Source of the DNA: Anthopleura xanthogrammica
Taxonomy: Eukaryota > Cnidaria > Anthozoa > Actiniaria > Actiniidae
Length of the DNA stretch: 64,000 nucleotides
Direction of reading: 5' to 3'
NCBI GenBank assembly: GCA_964019055.1
Contig: OZ025208.1
Span: 9,678,539 to 9,742,538 of the forward strand
The stretch's first letter is position 1, and every line of letters starts with the position of its first letter. Below are positions 1 to 11,889 of the stretch, piece after piece. Below the pieces are notes generated by a model that worked only from the letters and a program-made list of their open reading frames with translations, did not search any database and was not told the DNA's origin. The translations under genes were made by a program, and so were the position numbers.

Positions 1-102
1 TATGATTGCGCAAGCATGATATTCAATCATGTTACAAATGCCGATTCCCTGAATGTCTCCTGACAATCAATAAACATCTATAATTGACTGTTGTCGTTTC
101 AG

Positions 103-3100
103 GCGGAAATTTCAAAGAAGCTCGGCGCATCAGTTATAGCTGTTGGTGTCGCCAATTTTAATCTAGACCAGGTAAATACATACAGATATTTTACCCATTA
201 TAACCGTTTAACCGATGCATCTTAATATTGTCTTCCAATCTTTTTTGCCCTTTGGTTTTCTTAGCTGAAACAGTTAGCAAGCCAGCCATTAGGACAGCAC
301 GTCTTTACTGGTCCAAGCTACGAGTCTCTAACAAACATGATTGATTCTGTAAGTCTATTAGAGGAGGTTAAGCAACGCGTTTTTTCTTCCCCAAACGGCA
401 AATATGACTAACTTTTCATCGTTTCCCTGCATTTCACTTAACCTTTTGCAAATCTTCTCACCAAAGACAAAGTATTCTTTTATTTGTCTACCACTTGGAG
501 ATTTTTTTATTTGATTCTTTTTCATTGAATTCTAAAGAACTTTTTGCTTGTCAGCTGACATTTCACGTTTGTCACAAACGAGATGCGTAAGGCTCGTTTA
601 AACTAGTGATTTTGCTGTGATTTTAGATGCAATTTTTGCGGCGATTTGGGCATAGTCAAAATGGTAAGGAATTAACTTGTAAAGGTTTATTCAGGACACC
701 AAAATTGCCTGGACAAGTAACTCTTTAGAAGCATAAGACACATTTTTTAATATTTTCAAAAATTGCCGCAGAAATCGCAGCAAACATCGCCAGTGTAAAT
801 AGGCCTTTAAACTCTCTTAATTATAAGAGGACAAATTCAAACGACCTGATGTCTGCAATGGCGGTTAATCCATTCCATTCATGATAGAATACTTTCTTTT
901 CTCACAGATTATCAATAACTCTTGTATCGAGATTCTGTCTGCTAATCCAACACAAGTGTGTACTAAAGGTATCTAATTATGTAGTGTAACTGCTGTTAAC
1001 TGTATTCCTCTGCTAGAAGCATATCACCGGCTCCCTCTTGGTAGCTTATTTTTCTATTTTATTTGCGGTTATTTTTCAGAGCCATACACAGTCACATTGT
1101 ATGGTAATGGCTTTGATAAGACAGATAATACAAGCAATGTCATCTGTAGCTACAGTTTCAACGATACGTACCGCAGAGGTGAGAACTAAAGGCGCGGACA
1201 CACGGCACACAATTGAGAGCAATATTGCAGGATTGTTTTCTACTTCAGCAACATTGCGTTCAACAATTGGCGTTGTGTGACATGGCTCACAACATTGATT
1301 GCCTTCAGCATTGCTCGCAATGTTGCACTGTGTGTCCGTAGCTTAATACTAATCCAATAGACCTCTTTACCTTCTTTGTGTCATTTCCTTGAGTATCGTT
1401 TCTTTGTTTAACGGTTGCGCATGAAAAGACACATGAATATCGACACAACTGAAACAAAGAATCTTAATCTCAAGAGAATGACACGTGGTCTGAATTGGGA
1501 AAACATTACGCCCAAGGTAAAGAGGTAGTCTATTCCACTAAGAACTACACTTCATAAGTAATTTGGCATATATAATGTGTTTGGAATTTCAATTTCTTCG
1601 TAGTTCAAACTCCAACGGAAGTGCAGCCAAATCGTCTTGAATGTCCAGGAGTTCTCGTGAATGAGACGGGCAGGTAGGTGTTCCAAACTTTTGAATGCGA
1701 TCTTAATCGTCGTTAGTATCGATCGGAAGTCGTACAAGTGAATGATGCGATAGATGCGCAAGTGTATAACACTTTCCTTTGTCCCTAAAACGGTCAGTTT
1801 TGATTTGATTTCCTAAGGCTGAGCGGCCAGAAAAAGACCTCAGCAAGCGGGTTTTTTATTGCAAATCCTGTAATTACTATTCTAGCTTGAAATTGTACCG
1901 CTGAATGGTGCTTTAACCTTGACTACTATTCATTTCTTTCAAGCACGATTATCCTCCAAGTTTCCGTCAACAAAGGGCTGACATTCGTGTCCAGCAATGT
2001 AACAATCACATCAGAACATTGCACTGCTGAAGCGGTATGTAAAATAAAATTCGTTTACTTTAGGTAGGGTGACCATGGTGCTGGGGAAAACGAGTCTTTT
2101 GCTTCTTTCCCCAAAGGGAAGCCAAAGGCAAAAGAGTCAGCCCTATAGCTAATAGTAGGGACGCCATACCTTCATGCAAACCACCTCATATAACGAACGT
2201 AATTATGATTTACTGCTAAGAAAAACTCGCAAAATACTTGCTTCTGAATTACAATTATGAAAGGACGCTACTAGTGTAAAACTGGACCAACTTTTATCGA
2301 TGCGCTTGCGGCGAGGACGAACCGAGAATGGCGGGAGAAGACTGGTAATAAATAAGTTAGTGAGAAAAGTTGGTCCAGTTCTGGACTAGGAGGCTACAGG
2401 CTTGCATGTTGGCCACTGGCTACTAAATGTTACCATCGAAAAACTGGACAATTAATAAGAATGAATTGAGGTGCGCGTTGTTGATATATTATTAGCGTAG
2501 GGCCACAATATAGGGCCACAAGTTTATCAGTCATTGTAACTGTTTAGTGTCTTACCCTCTGAAAATAAAGTCTTATTATTATTAGCATCAGCAAGTTGCT
2601 CCATGTACAGAAACCTTGTCTGGGGAGCCGGTAAAAGAATCGTCATAGAAACGTGTTATTCTGTCTATAACTTTGGATACACGGCTACCGATCAAAATAT
2701 CTGACAGTTTGGCTCATCAAATATCTCTTTTATATTTCAGTCTGTTGGAGAAGATATCAGTCTTGGTTTAGCTCTATTACTCGCTGTACTATTCCTGCTT
2801 CTACTCGCAGCTCTTCTATGGTGGTTCGCCCCTCTCCTGTATAAAAAGGTAAATAAATTACTTACGGCTTCCCCATCTTAGTGTGGAGGTTGAATTGGAA
2901 AAGAACTAATACCACTCTATGTAAATATGGTTAACTGAATGTTGTATGAAGTAATTTTAACTTTGCCCGACGGTGTGCTAGAGTTGACTCCATTTGGGGC
3001 GGATCTAGGATTTTGAGTAGGGGGGGGGGGGGGTGTAATAAAATCAAAAATATGCACCTTATGGTGTACAAAACAACTAATTCCAAGCTAGAAAGGTGGT

Positions 3101-4654
3101 CATGGGCACCCTGTGACCACCCTCTAAATCCGCCAATATGACTTGCGTAATCGTTAACACAGAAACCACCAAAGAAGAAACCAGCTGCTCCTGCGCCAAC
3201 AACAGCAACCAATCTGGTAAGTGTCGTTTTTAAAATTTTTAATTAGAATCCTCATCGACATTATAAAAAGCGTCATCATTTATACTATCTTTACAAAGCA
3301 TTGTTCAATATCACCACCAGCAGCAGCACCACCAACACGTTGTTATTCATTGCAAATCATCATTGCTCATCATTTCCTTCACACCTTTTCTTGTTACATA
3401 TTACAGGGTCACGGGTCTGGGGGTAATCATCACCATCCAATCATCATAATCAATAGGAGCAGCAGCATCACATCCACCATGTTGTTATCATTACAAATCA
3501 TCATTCCTCATCATTTACTTCCCATGCACGTTTTCTTGTTACATATTACAGGGTCATGGAAAAGGCCAATGGCCGACTGTAGATGCGTCGTATTACGGAG
3601 GGGGAGGTGTAGGGGGCATCGCACCTGTCAGGGTAAGTCATAATAACCTGTTAGTCACACGAACCGATAAAGTTTCATATTGAAGAAAGATTGCAGAAAG
3701 ATGTTCAAACAAAGCTTTGGACATGCGAGTAACTTTCATTAATCACTGTTTTCTTTAAATAGGTCGACTGGGGAGATAAAGGTTCTACTGAAGCTGGAGC
3801 TAAGCTCGAAATAGCCAAGGTATGTGTATAGTTAACGTTATTCTACTGTAACAGTGATGTACCCAGAGTGGAGGATGCGCGAAAGAAAGAAAGGAAGGAA
3901 GGAAGGAAGGAAGGAAGGAAGGAAGGAAGGAAGGAAGGAAGGAAGGAAGGAAGGAAGGAAGAAAGAAAGAAAGAAGGAATAGGAATAGGCTATTGTGACG
4001 GCAAAGTAAATTGTAACGTCATATCGTAAGGTGAGGACACACGGTGCAACATTGCGCCAGTATTGCATCCGATGCTGCTAAAGTGGGATCGTTTCATGCT
4101 ACATTGCGTGCAACAAATATTGCGTGTTGTCACATGGCTTGCCGCAACATCGATTACCTACAACATTGTTGTACCATGTGTCCGTAGCTTTATTGTCGTT
4201 ATATTTTTTGTTCTGATATTTTTTTGTTTGTTCAATTTATTTGAACAGGGAGCAAAGACAAGGACTGATGCAGAAAGAGGAAGCGGAGGATCAGCTGGGG
4301 GATCCAGGGGATTTCTGGCCGCTGTACGAGTAAGTAATAAGGAAATGCCATACAAACTGACATTTTGACCCATTCAAGCAGAGAGTTTCGGCCACCTGTG
4401 CAGTATCAGGCAGGCGCACTATTTTGATCGGACGGCTTGAGAGGCTATTTTGATTGGTCGAGAAAACAAGCCATCTTACTGTGTCAGGACAGCAAGCCAT
4501 GATGTAAAACCCAGGCTAAATAAAAGTCTAAATTTGCTTGTTTGTCTTTCAGGCTGGGATTGCTGGTTTTTTTTCTAGGATAGCGCGAGGGTATCAGCGA
4601 GTATCGTCTCACAGACCTCGCCGAGGAGAAAATGTATGTACTGAGTTTGATTGA
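103..4654 (+). CDS. ANTXR1-like: Anthrax toxin receptor-like (ANTXR1/2, TEM8 family) membrane protein, 3' part of gene
   Basis: Twelve phase-consistent exons: 103-171, 265-348, 908-968, 1080-1178, 1604-1673, 1944-2034, 2741-2848, 3163-3216, 3552-3632, 3763-3819, 4249-4329 and 4553-4654 (stop TGA). Together they give 318 C-terminal residues. The first two exons are the end of the extracellular VWA domain. Exons 3-6 match the Ig-like stalk, with motifs such as CIEIL, GNGF and EHCTAEA. Exon 7 is the transmembrane helix followed by WWFAP. The cytosolic tail carries the family signature WPTVDASYYG, then GVGGI and WGDKGSTEAGAKLE, and ends with an RRGEN segment. Vertebrate members are type I adhesion receptors that bind extracellular matrix and couple to actin; that role is inferred here. 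The metal-binding MIDAS start of the VWA domain lies upstream of the window. The tail is short and lacks the long proline-rich end of the long human isoform. ANTXR1 and ANTXR2 cannot be told apart and this may be a pre-duplication orthologue. Confidence 0.93.
1187..1345. mobile_element. MITE-like element, family C (copy 1)
   Basis: The ends are inverted: GCGGACACACGGCACAC at the left, and at the right TGTGTGTCCGTAGCTT, preceded by CAACATTGC-type subterminal motifs. The same ends recur at 4026-4192, 54216-54391 and, more decayed, near 14040-14290. It sits only 8 bases after the splice donor of the ANTXR exon ending at 1178. It has no coding capacity and looks like a non-autonomous DNA transposon. 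Confidence 0.7.
1356..1534. mobile_element. MITE-like element, family A (copy 1)
   Basis: A palindromic element that begins AATAGACCTCTTTACC and ends with the inverse, GGTAAAGAGGT...CTATT. Internal arms TTTCTTTGTTTAACGG and AACAAAGAATC pair loosely. Related copies lie at 12771-13085, 16220-16401 and 39941-40101, with fragments near 39752, 44762 and 50468. It lies in an ANTXR intron and is non-coding. Confidence 0.72.
3334..3560 (+). repeat. Tandem duplication of an intron end including the 3' splice site
   Basis: Two diverged copies 145 bp apart both contain CAAATCATCATT, then TTCTTGTTACATATTACAG, then GGTCA. The downstream copy is the real acceptor of the ANTXR exon starting at 3552. The upstream copy gives a decoy acceptor at 3405-3406. 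No in-frame donor follows the decoy, so a functional cassette exon is not supported. Confidence 0.75.
3884..3975 (+). repeat. (GGAA)n/(GAAA)n microsatellite
   Basis: About 90 bp of GGAA repeats with flanking GAAA units inside the ANTXR intron between exons 3763-3819 and 4249-4329. The strand is pure purine. A translated frame over it (runs of PSFL) is an artefact. Confidence 0.95.
4026..4192. mobile_element. MITE-like element, family C (copy 2)
   Basis: Left end GTGAGGACACACGGTGCAAC; right end CCATGTGTCCGTAGCTT, its near inverse. Both carry subterminal CAACATTGC motifs. It is the same family as 1187-1345, so one gene carries two insertions in separate introns. Confidence 0.75.
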
Positions 4655-5235
4655 CCATTGTTATGCTTATAGATTAGTGTTAATGTTATTGTGATGTTGG
4701 TAGTCGGTTACCTGGTTAGAGCCGGGTAAGGGAGACGAGGGCTCTATAAAGTTCTGGGTGTGTCTTAAATCCATTACCTTGACCCCCCTCCGACAAGAAT
4801 ATGAATGAAAGTGAAAACAAAAAATTATAAAATTCGATCTCAAAAGCTATTTTTTTGTATTAACAAAATATCATGGAATGTCTTTCCTCGCTATAGCTTG
4901 TCTTTGAGATTAATCTCTATTTCTCTCTCATCCTCTATTGCATTATATAACATCAAATGCACCACTTGTGCGCATTTGATAGTTTTTTATCTCGGTCACG
5001 ACCGATTGAGAAGTTTTTCCAAGAAAACTTCAAAATTTTGACATAAGAGCTGCCAGCCATATTTTGATCTCTTTTCCTTCGTGCGCACATTGTATGGCAA
5101 CGACTGCATCAGTCTTTACTCCTCCAATGAATATCCAGTTTCGTTAACGTTATTTATGCTTTTACGTACCGACCCAATGCTACAGTTCGTTCAATTGTCT
5201 GAGAACTTCTAGATGTTCCAGCACAGTTTGTCTAG
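4655..5235. other. Intergenic region between convergent ANTXR and F-box genes
   Basis: It holds the 3' flanks of two convergent genes. No coding signal, RNA gene or clear repeat was seen, and no confident AATAAA signal could be assigned to either gene. Confidence 0.5.
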
Positions 5236-6612
5236 CTATCGCCAGCCCATCCGTTGATCCAAACTCCAGTCTCTCATGTATATAGGTGTCGGCCAGTACG
5301 TATATCTGTTAAGCAGTTCACTATTCAGTACCATCCCTTCATTTTCAATAGGAAAGTTCGCAACTATGAAAACTTCCGAATCTTCGGGAATAAGGTCCAT
5401 GAACTTCGGCGTTATCATTCTACAGTGATGCATTCGAAGATAAAGCAATGCTTCGTGCTCGTTAGTGAAGTATCCCAGAGCTGTGTTGGTAACAGAGCTA
5501 CTGTAACTCATATCTAAGATCTCTAGATTTTGGTTTCGTGTTGAGGACATGTCGTAGAGTAAGTCATCTGTCACAGCATGACCGTAGCCAACACAACAAA
5601 GTCTTAAATAGCGTAGTTTTGGTAAGTGGGGTAACATTGCTTTTAGCCCCTCGGGACTCAAATGCCGACACCACGATAGGTCGACTTCTGTGAGCGCTGA
5701 GTCCTCCCAGTCTACAGCTCTCAGTGCGCTATCACTAACACAGGTACCATCAAGAACTAGTGATGTTAAAAGAGGACACGACTCAATCAGAGGTGCGAGA
5801 GAAGCGCCCTGAAATGTGTTGCACCTTCTGAGACAAATAGATCGAATAGATTTGCAGTAAAGTGCTATGTTTACCATCATTGTATCAGTAAGCGCAACAC
5901 AGTAACTGAATTCCAAAACCCTTACGTTCGATAGCCGAGGAAACATCGTTTCTATGTCGTTAGAAGCAATCAAACTCGTAATATAATGATCACTCAGTCC
6001 AAGATTCTCTACGTCTCGTACGTTTTGTGCGATTACCTGAAATGCGCTCTCATCCCCTGAGCTGTGACGCAGATCTAAAGTCGATAGCCCAACGGGAAAA
6101 CAGTTCTCGGTGGCGTTGAAATTCTCAAGGAATGTCACTGATTCCAAGCAGAGTACTTTGAGCTTTGGACACTCCTTAGTGAGAATCTGAAAGACTCTTG
6201 GCGATAGACTCAATCCACCGAGGTTAAGTTTCTGTAAGAGCGGGATCATACGCGATCGTATCAGTCGAGTGAGTCGGATCTCATCTAGTGAAGTATGGAA
6301 ACGCCGTAGATCTACACTCTCCCATAACGAGCTGTCATAAGCTACACGCTTCCAAGCCTCGCACACACTTGCCACCTTGCATACTTGTTCCTCGGGTAGA
6401 TAAGAGAAGACTTTGAGTAGAACAGTGTCTGGCAATGTCTTGATGGGCTGCGAGAGATCATCGGGTGCTGGTATCCTCTTCTTTTCTTGACTTTCTTCTC
6501 GTTTGGATAGTTCCAACGAGTCTTTGCTGTCACGATTTTCTCTTTCTTTTGTGTTCTCTTCAGTAATCTCAGCCTTCTCATTCATATTTCTTTCTTCTTC
6601 TCCATTATTCAT
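5236..6612 (-). CDS. F-box/leucine-rich-repeat protein (FBXL12-like)
   Basis: A single uninterrupted 458-residue frame. Residues 1-48 are charged and Glu/Lys-rich. An F-box follows at about 57-100, with LPDTVLLKVFSYLP and then VCEAWKRVAYDSSLWESVDL. From about 130 to 420 there are irregular leucine-rich repeats with CPKLKVLCLE, LTEVDLSWCRHLSPEGL and LEILDMSYSSSVT. FBXL proteins are substrate receptors of SCF (Skp1-Cul1-F-box) ubiquitin ligases, with the LRRs recognising the target; that role is inferred. F-box and LRR spacing resemble FBXL12, but the long charged N-terminus and extended LRR array differ, so the orthologue is unsure. The gene is intronless among intron-rich neighbours. That may mean retrocopy origin or intron loss, although the frame is intact. 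The first ATG was taken as start. Confidence 0.9.
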   Translation of the reverse strand: MNNGEEERNMNEKAEITEENTKERENRDSKDSLELSKREESQEKKRIPAPDDLSQPIKTLPDTVLLKVFSYLPEEQVCKVASVCEAWKRVAYDSSLWESVDLRRFHTSLDEIRLTRLIRSRMIPLLQKLNLGGLSLSPRVFQILTKECPKLKVLCLESVTFLENFNATENCFPVGLSTLDLRHSSGDESAFQVIAQNVRDVENLGLSDHYITSLIASNDIETMFPRLSNVRVLEFSYCVALTDTMMVNIALYCKSIRSICLRRCNTFQGASLAPLIESCPLLTSLVLDGTCVSDSALRAVDWEDSALTEVDLSWCRHLSPEGLKAMLPHLPKLRYLRLCCVGYGHAVTDDLLYDMSSTRNQNLEILDMSYSSSVTNTALGYFTNEHEALLYLRMHHCRMITPKFMDLIPEDSEVFIVANFPIENEGMVLNSELLNRYTYWPTPIYMRDWSLDQRMGWR

Positions 6613-6831
6613 TCAATTCTCATCTGAGACTTGAATTTTCTAGCTCTGTTCATTGATATCTTAATTAATGACGTCATAATAAAGGCGTGGAAGACGCACA
6701 TACGCGCGCGCTACTGGATATTCTTGGATGGTTAAGACTGACGTATTCTTTTTTGCTATAAAACCTTCCAAAATACCTTTAGTATAATTTTTAATTATTC
6801 ATTTTTTTTTTTTTCGGTCAGCGTGATCGAT

Positions 6832-6914
6832 ATGGCCGAGTAAGTTTGTCATATTTATTTTTTCAGTACTTGTTTTCAAAAAGCTGACTTCTCTGCTTTC
6901 CCGCCGACCAACGT
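6832..6914 (+). CDS. Possible start of an unidentified gene (two short exons)
   Basis: Just upstream of and divergent from the F-box gene, a pyrimidine tract (6801-6815) precedes ATGGCCGA at 6832-6839, followed by donor GTAAGT. An acceptor TTTTTTCAG leads to 6867-6914, in frame, ending at donor GTGAGT. The 18 codons do not match a protein I recognise, and no continuing exon could be found in the next 7 kb. It could be a non-coding or short-ORF transcript from a bidirectional promoter, or chance. Confidence 0.25.
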
Positions 6915-7339
6915 GTGAGTGCGACGCAACTCTGACTTCTTGACGAGCCCGTTGTCATGGAAATCTATTTAGAGTGCTCTAATGCTGTGTTCATTTTGGC
7001 TTTCATACGTATTGTAGCTTTTTATACTTATTGTAATACGTGTATAGGTGCCACAGTGCACATGCGCGCTTTACTTGATTTCGTCAATGTAAAATGTGTT
7101 GTTGTTGTCATTGTTAGGATAAGCTTTTTTGTCTCCGTTTCTCTCTAGCTCTTTTCCGTTTGGGTACGGATTTTAGCGATCTTAAGATTTGCAAAATCTA
7201 CGACGGCTAGGTCAACCGGAAGTGTAAATAATTTATTTTGGGGATTCTGCGTTATTCCCCACTCTCGACCCCAGAGGCCTGTTATTGGTAGTAGTACGTA
7301 TTTGTCACAGTGCGCATGTGCATTTTACCATTTCAAAGA

Positions 7340-7434
7340 ATAGACCCCTTGCAGCACGTCAGAATGCGGCTCAAATTCTTTTTGTTTTGTCCTTCAAATT
7401 GTGCTGCTTTGACGTCACGTGCAAGGGGTCTATA
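7340..7434. mobile_element. MITE-like element, family B (copy 1)
   Basis: Ends ATAGACCCCTTGCA and TGCAAGGGGTCTAT are perfect inverses. Inside, a GACGTCA motif and GCTGC plus TCAAATT arms pair across a TTTGTTTTGTCC core. Copies are at 8558-8697 and 24274-24411. Confidence 0.8.
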
Positions 7435-7829
7435 GGCCACGATCAAGATATTAAAATTCCTACCAATAAATGTATTTGGTGATCCACGTGTTTGTACCAT
7501 ACATGAAGTACCACACGACTAAAGCCTCACAATCAAGTTTGAATTTTAAGATATCGAACGTGGTCTATTTTAGTTGGTGTTGTGACAATCATCCCTCCCC
7601 TCCCCCTTTATTTACCATTTTAGACCTTGTAAATAAGCTGGTTCATGATCATAAACAAAAAGAGTTTATTTCTATATCTCGTTTTGTATCGCTTGAAACG
7701 CTATTAAAACATAGCCAAGTATGGAACAAAAAATTGCAATCATTCGTATTCCGAAACATGTAAACCATTCGTCTGATCCGCCCAGCTTCACACTTGCTTA
7801 TGTTTACCGTTTGAACCGTTAATTTAAGG

Positions 7830-7921
7830 CGCGGTAATACGAGCAACAAAATCGTGCAACTTGTCGCGCAACATTGTTGCATTGCAAGTTGCAGAGCGAA
7901 TATTACTCGTATTACCACGCG
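7830..7921. mobile_element. Small inverted-repeat element
   Basis: Arms GCGGTAATACGAGCAACA and ATTACTCGTATTACCACGC are near-inverse, with internal GTTGCATTGCAAG and CAAC-rich pairing. It is followed by further caac/gttg-rich sequence to about 8030 that may belong to the same element. Non-coding. Confidence 0.6.
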
Positions 7922-8557
7922 TCCGCGCGCAACAAATTTTCTTTGTTGCAGAGAGTAGAAAGAGCTTCTACTTCTGCAACAAAGTCGCGCAACAATATTT
8001 TGTGGTTGCAATGCAAGGGGTGGTAAATAACAAGTTGTTCCTCGTTTTCAATAGCTTTAACTACAGAAAGCCCAAGCTAGAAATTACTCAACACAACTAA
8101 GTAAGAAATTTCAATATTTAAAGCAATAAAAACTCGAAATCAAGTTACTGTTCTACGAAAAAAAGAATTTTAATAATGAGCTTTGGTGAGTAAATGAAAA
8201 GGCATATATTGCCAAGTAAAATTGCTATGAACTTGTTAATAAAGAATTTAGCAGAGGTGCAACTACTGCTAACCTCTCCCTCCCTCCCTTAGTAATCGAG
8301 GTGTGACCATTCTACTGCCACTTCTCCCCAGGGTTTACACAGAACATGGGAAACCAAATTTCATTCCATGACTTTCCATTCAATTTCATAACCTAAAAAA
8401 TTTAGAACAGCAATAATGTGTTTCATTGTTAAATAATCATTAATCTAAATTTGGCAAAAATATTTTAAAGATCAAAATTAAAATTTCATGACCTTTTTAC
8501 TAATGGGCGAACCATGTCAACCCCCCAAATGAAGTAGGAAGGAGGGTCAGCATCTGG

Positions 8558-8697
8558 TATAGAGCCCTTGCAGTGCATTGGAATGCAGCTCAATTTGGAG
8601 GGCAAAACAAATGGCTTTCCAATTCTCAAGAGATTGAAATTCTTTTGTTTTGTCCTCGTAATTGAGCTGCTTTGACGTCACATGCGAGGGGTCTATA
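8558..8697. mobile_element. MITE-like element, family B (copy 2)
   Basis: Ends TATAGAGCCCTTGCA and GCGAGGGGTCTATA, with inner arms CAGCTCAATTTGGAGGG and CCTCGTAATTGAGCTGC around a spacer containing AATTCTCAAGAGATTGAAATT. The longest-arm copy of the family in this window. Confidence 0.8.
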
Positions 8698-8977
8698 CTA
8701 CTCATAACCCCACCCCCACCCCCCTTCCCTTGGTGGAGAAAAATGAGGCAAGTCAAAGGATTAGCAGCAACTGCTCAAACTTCATCCATGAACAAGTACT
8801 CAATTTAGCTTATCCTAAATAGTACAAAATAGTGAAATGTTTATAATAATATAACTTTACTAGTAGAATGTTTGTTGTTTTCTGTTTCATCAGTGCTATT
8901 TAGTACTACAGTAGATGTACTGTTATAGGGGGACGTACTGTTTATAAACATTGCCATCGTATGCCTGCCTATGTAGA

Positions 8978-9097
8978 GTGATTTACTTGGCCCGTGATTT
9001 AACTTGGCTCATAAAACAAAAAGAAAATAATGGAATAAGTGTCTACTACTATGTATTATGATTACTATTTTTTCATGGGCCAAGTAAAATCACTCTT
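8978..9097. mobile_element. Small inverted-repeat element
   Basis: Arms GAGTGATTTACTTGGCCC and GGGCCAAGTAAAATCACTC flank about 80 bp of AT-rich spacer. MITE-like, non-coding. Confidence 0.7.
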
Positions 9098-11889
9098 GTA
9101 CTGTTTCATGGATATAGTGTTTGTACTTTATAATCAGATATAATAATAATAGTATATATCAGATTCCTTCTGCTACTGAACTACTAGTGCCCCGTACTTT
9201 CTCAATTTTTAATACTAGAATCCAGGATACTCTCATTTTACCAAATGACTCTTATAAATTCTAGTAACTAGTGACAATTAAAAATATATCTATGGAATTA
9301 ATAATAACAATAATATATTCTCTTTCTGTTCAATGGAATTGTTTTTATAAAGCCTTACAATCACCCAAAATGCTTTGCAAGCACAAATAATTATTGGTGG
9401 GAATGTCCCAGCAACATATTTAACATTGTTTATCGAAATTGTTATTTTTATTTTGAAGTGAATGTTCAGATGGTTGATTGATCATGTCTGGACCCAGGAA
9501 TAAGAGGCAAACAGACAGAATGACAGACAAGCAGATGCACAAACATATAATACAGATAAATATTGCAGAACTAAAATCAGCCGATAGATGCACAAACTAA
9601 CAGACAGATCAAAAACAATGACAGACAGCCATGTAGACATGAAACAGTTTGACTGACTGAAAAAATCAGAGACATCAAATGGTCACAAAGTAGATGATTG
9701 GGTGACTGAGAGTCTTTGAGAGAATCTAAAGAAAAGTACAAAATACAACGGTTTTCTACAACCTCCAACCTCGTACTATGCTGTGATTAGATAAATAAAC
9801 CTTTTTCTCACACATGTGCACTTGTCTCCTTAACCTTACTCTGTAAAGAGGTTGTTTCCGGTTTGATTTTTTTTTAGTTAAAGTAATTTAAAGGTTCTTT
9901 TCCATGTTAAGAAGCAAGTGCAACTGTGAAAAGAAAGTCTATTGATTGAAAACAGTGGCAAATAATCTGAATTATAGTTAATTATGTTGTGTTGAACTGC
10001 ATACTTCTTCATAGTTCTCACTCCTACAAAGCCGTTCTACAACACTAGATCTATCAGAATCCTTGACTTGACTTGTAATTTCACATTCTTTTTGTATAAA
10101 ACTCTTGCGTTTCTCACTTGATGGTTCCAAACAATCTTCCTCAAACTTGTTTTAAAAGTTTCAAACAGTTCAGATGTAACGGTGATGATGGTTATCGTTG
10201 ATAAAATGCTTTAATACCAAACCAGTGAAGGATGTTCTTGGGTTGGTCTGCTGTTATGTAATGCTTAATGTTGGATTCAGTCTTCAATGAGTCATCAATC
10301 AATGCTCATCACCTTTGATCATCTGTCTGATTCTGAGAAGAAAAACAAGTTGTCAACCAAGGATGTTTCTTGGGATGATAAACAGTAGATTATCACGGAA
10401 CAAGACCACAATATACTACCAAGGTATAGTGAATGATAAATCAAACAATTGTAATGTAGAGTCTAGAAATAGTAAAACAACGGTAGAGCAGATTTTGTAT
10501 GACTGTGACCGCACGCAATGTGCCTTGACCATGACGTGATGGGCAATAACCTTGCGTGCTGAGAGTGACCATACTGTAATAATTATTTCACAGTCATAAG
10601 AAATCTATTCTAACTCATAGTTGTGATAACAGTTATAACTCTTGCTGCAGTGTGATCAAGGGATGTTGTCCCACAGTTGTCCCACAGACTAGTTCAACGA
10701 TACAGCATCCATCTTGAATCGCAAGGCATTATGGTGCTTCAAAAGGGCAAAACAAACAAAGATGGCAGATATTACAGTATATAGTGTTTAATTGTCTTGT
10801 GGAGAATTGCTAATGTTAATGGACGCAATTACTGTAACAAAGCTTTTGCAAATTTGCCCCTCTACCAAGATGGCGGCCATATCATCAATGGAGTCCATTC
10901 TTTCACCCTAAACACTATTTAAAGGTATACTAAAGTGTCGGGTGACATCAAAAAGTTACATGTCATTGAAGTAAATCTACAAAAAAATTAGTTCTTTGAA
11001 ATTCAGGCATCACTATATGAGGTTGGCCAGCAAAAACTCCATTTTTAGGATACTAAATTATGAATTTAGGCTTTTCCTGTGTCAATTGAACTTCTGTGCC
11101 ATGGTTACAACAGAGTATTAAGGATTTGTGGGCATTTAAACATATTTTTTAATACTTGTAAAAGCATATGAGTTGTTATCATTGGTGTAAGGTTTGAGTA
11201 TGAAGCACTCGTTTTTAAATTCAATGGTAAAAAACAATATTTTAGCACATCTGTTATTAGCAAATTAAGTAACAAAAGTAAAGAATGGAAGAGAAATTGC
11301 GAAAAGAAAATAAGTGGGAATGATGTGTCAGGAGGCACTGAAAGGATGTTTATTTATTATTTCACAAAATAATTTACAGAATTAAATTATCTTTTGGATT
11401 TATCGCCTAACTTGGCTAGTTTTTCTAATGTTCAGTTATGGCAAATTTTAGGGTCTTTTACTTGAAGAGTAAATTTTTTAAATTTTTTGCATAATATTTT
11501 TTCTTTTCTCTGATGTCCTACTGAGAGGAGCTCCAGAACGGAAGGGATTCACTCTTCCTTGGTTATTTAAGATAACAAGATTACTAAGTAAACATGACAA
11601 TGGCAAAGCTTTAGAAGAAAGTGAGAGGTTCTCTTTTCCCCTTCTTCTAGAGGGAACAATGCAGTCGATTCTAGAGCTGGAAAATCGTTTTGAAATATAT
11701 TTCAGAAAATCCATGATGTTTTTTCCGACACCTTTGACAAGCAATAGTAACAGTGGGGTACAGCATTTGTATGGTAAACCTTATATGCACCTGTGCATTG
11801 TCCATGAAAGTCAAGAAGAAAGATAAAGAAGGTCTTATATGAGAACCTTGCAATCCTTTACCAAGCCAATGCTGGTCCATATTATATAC

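Noticed and set aside
3838..4068. Open frame of Pro-Ser-Phe-Leu repeats on the minus strand
   Set aside because: Purely the translation of the GGAA microsatellite in an intron.
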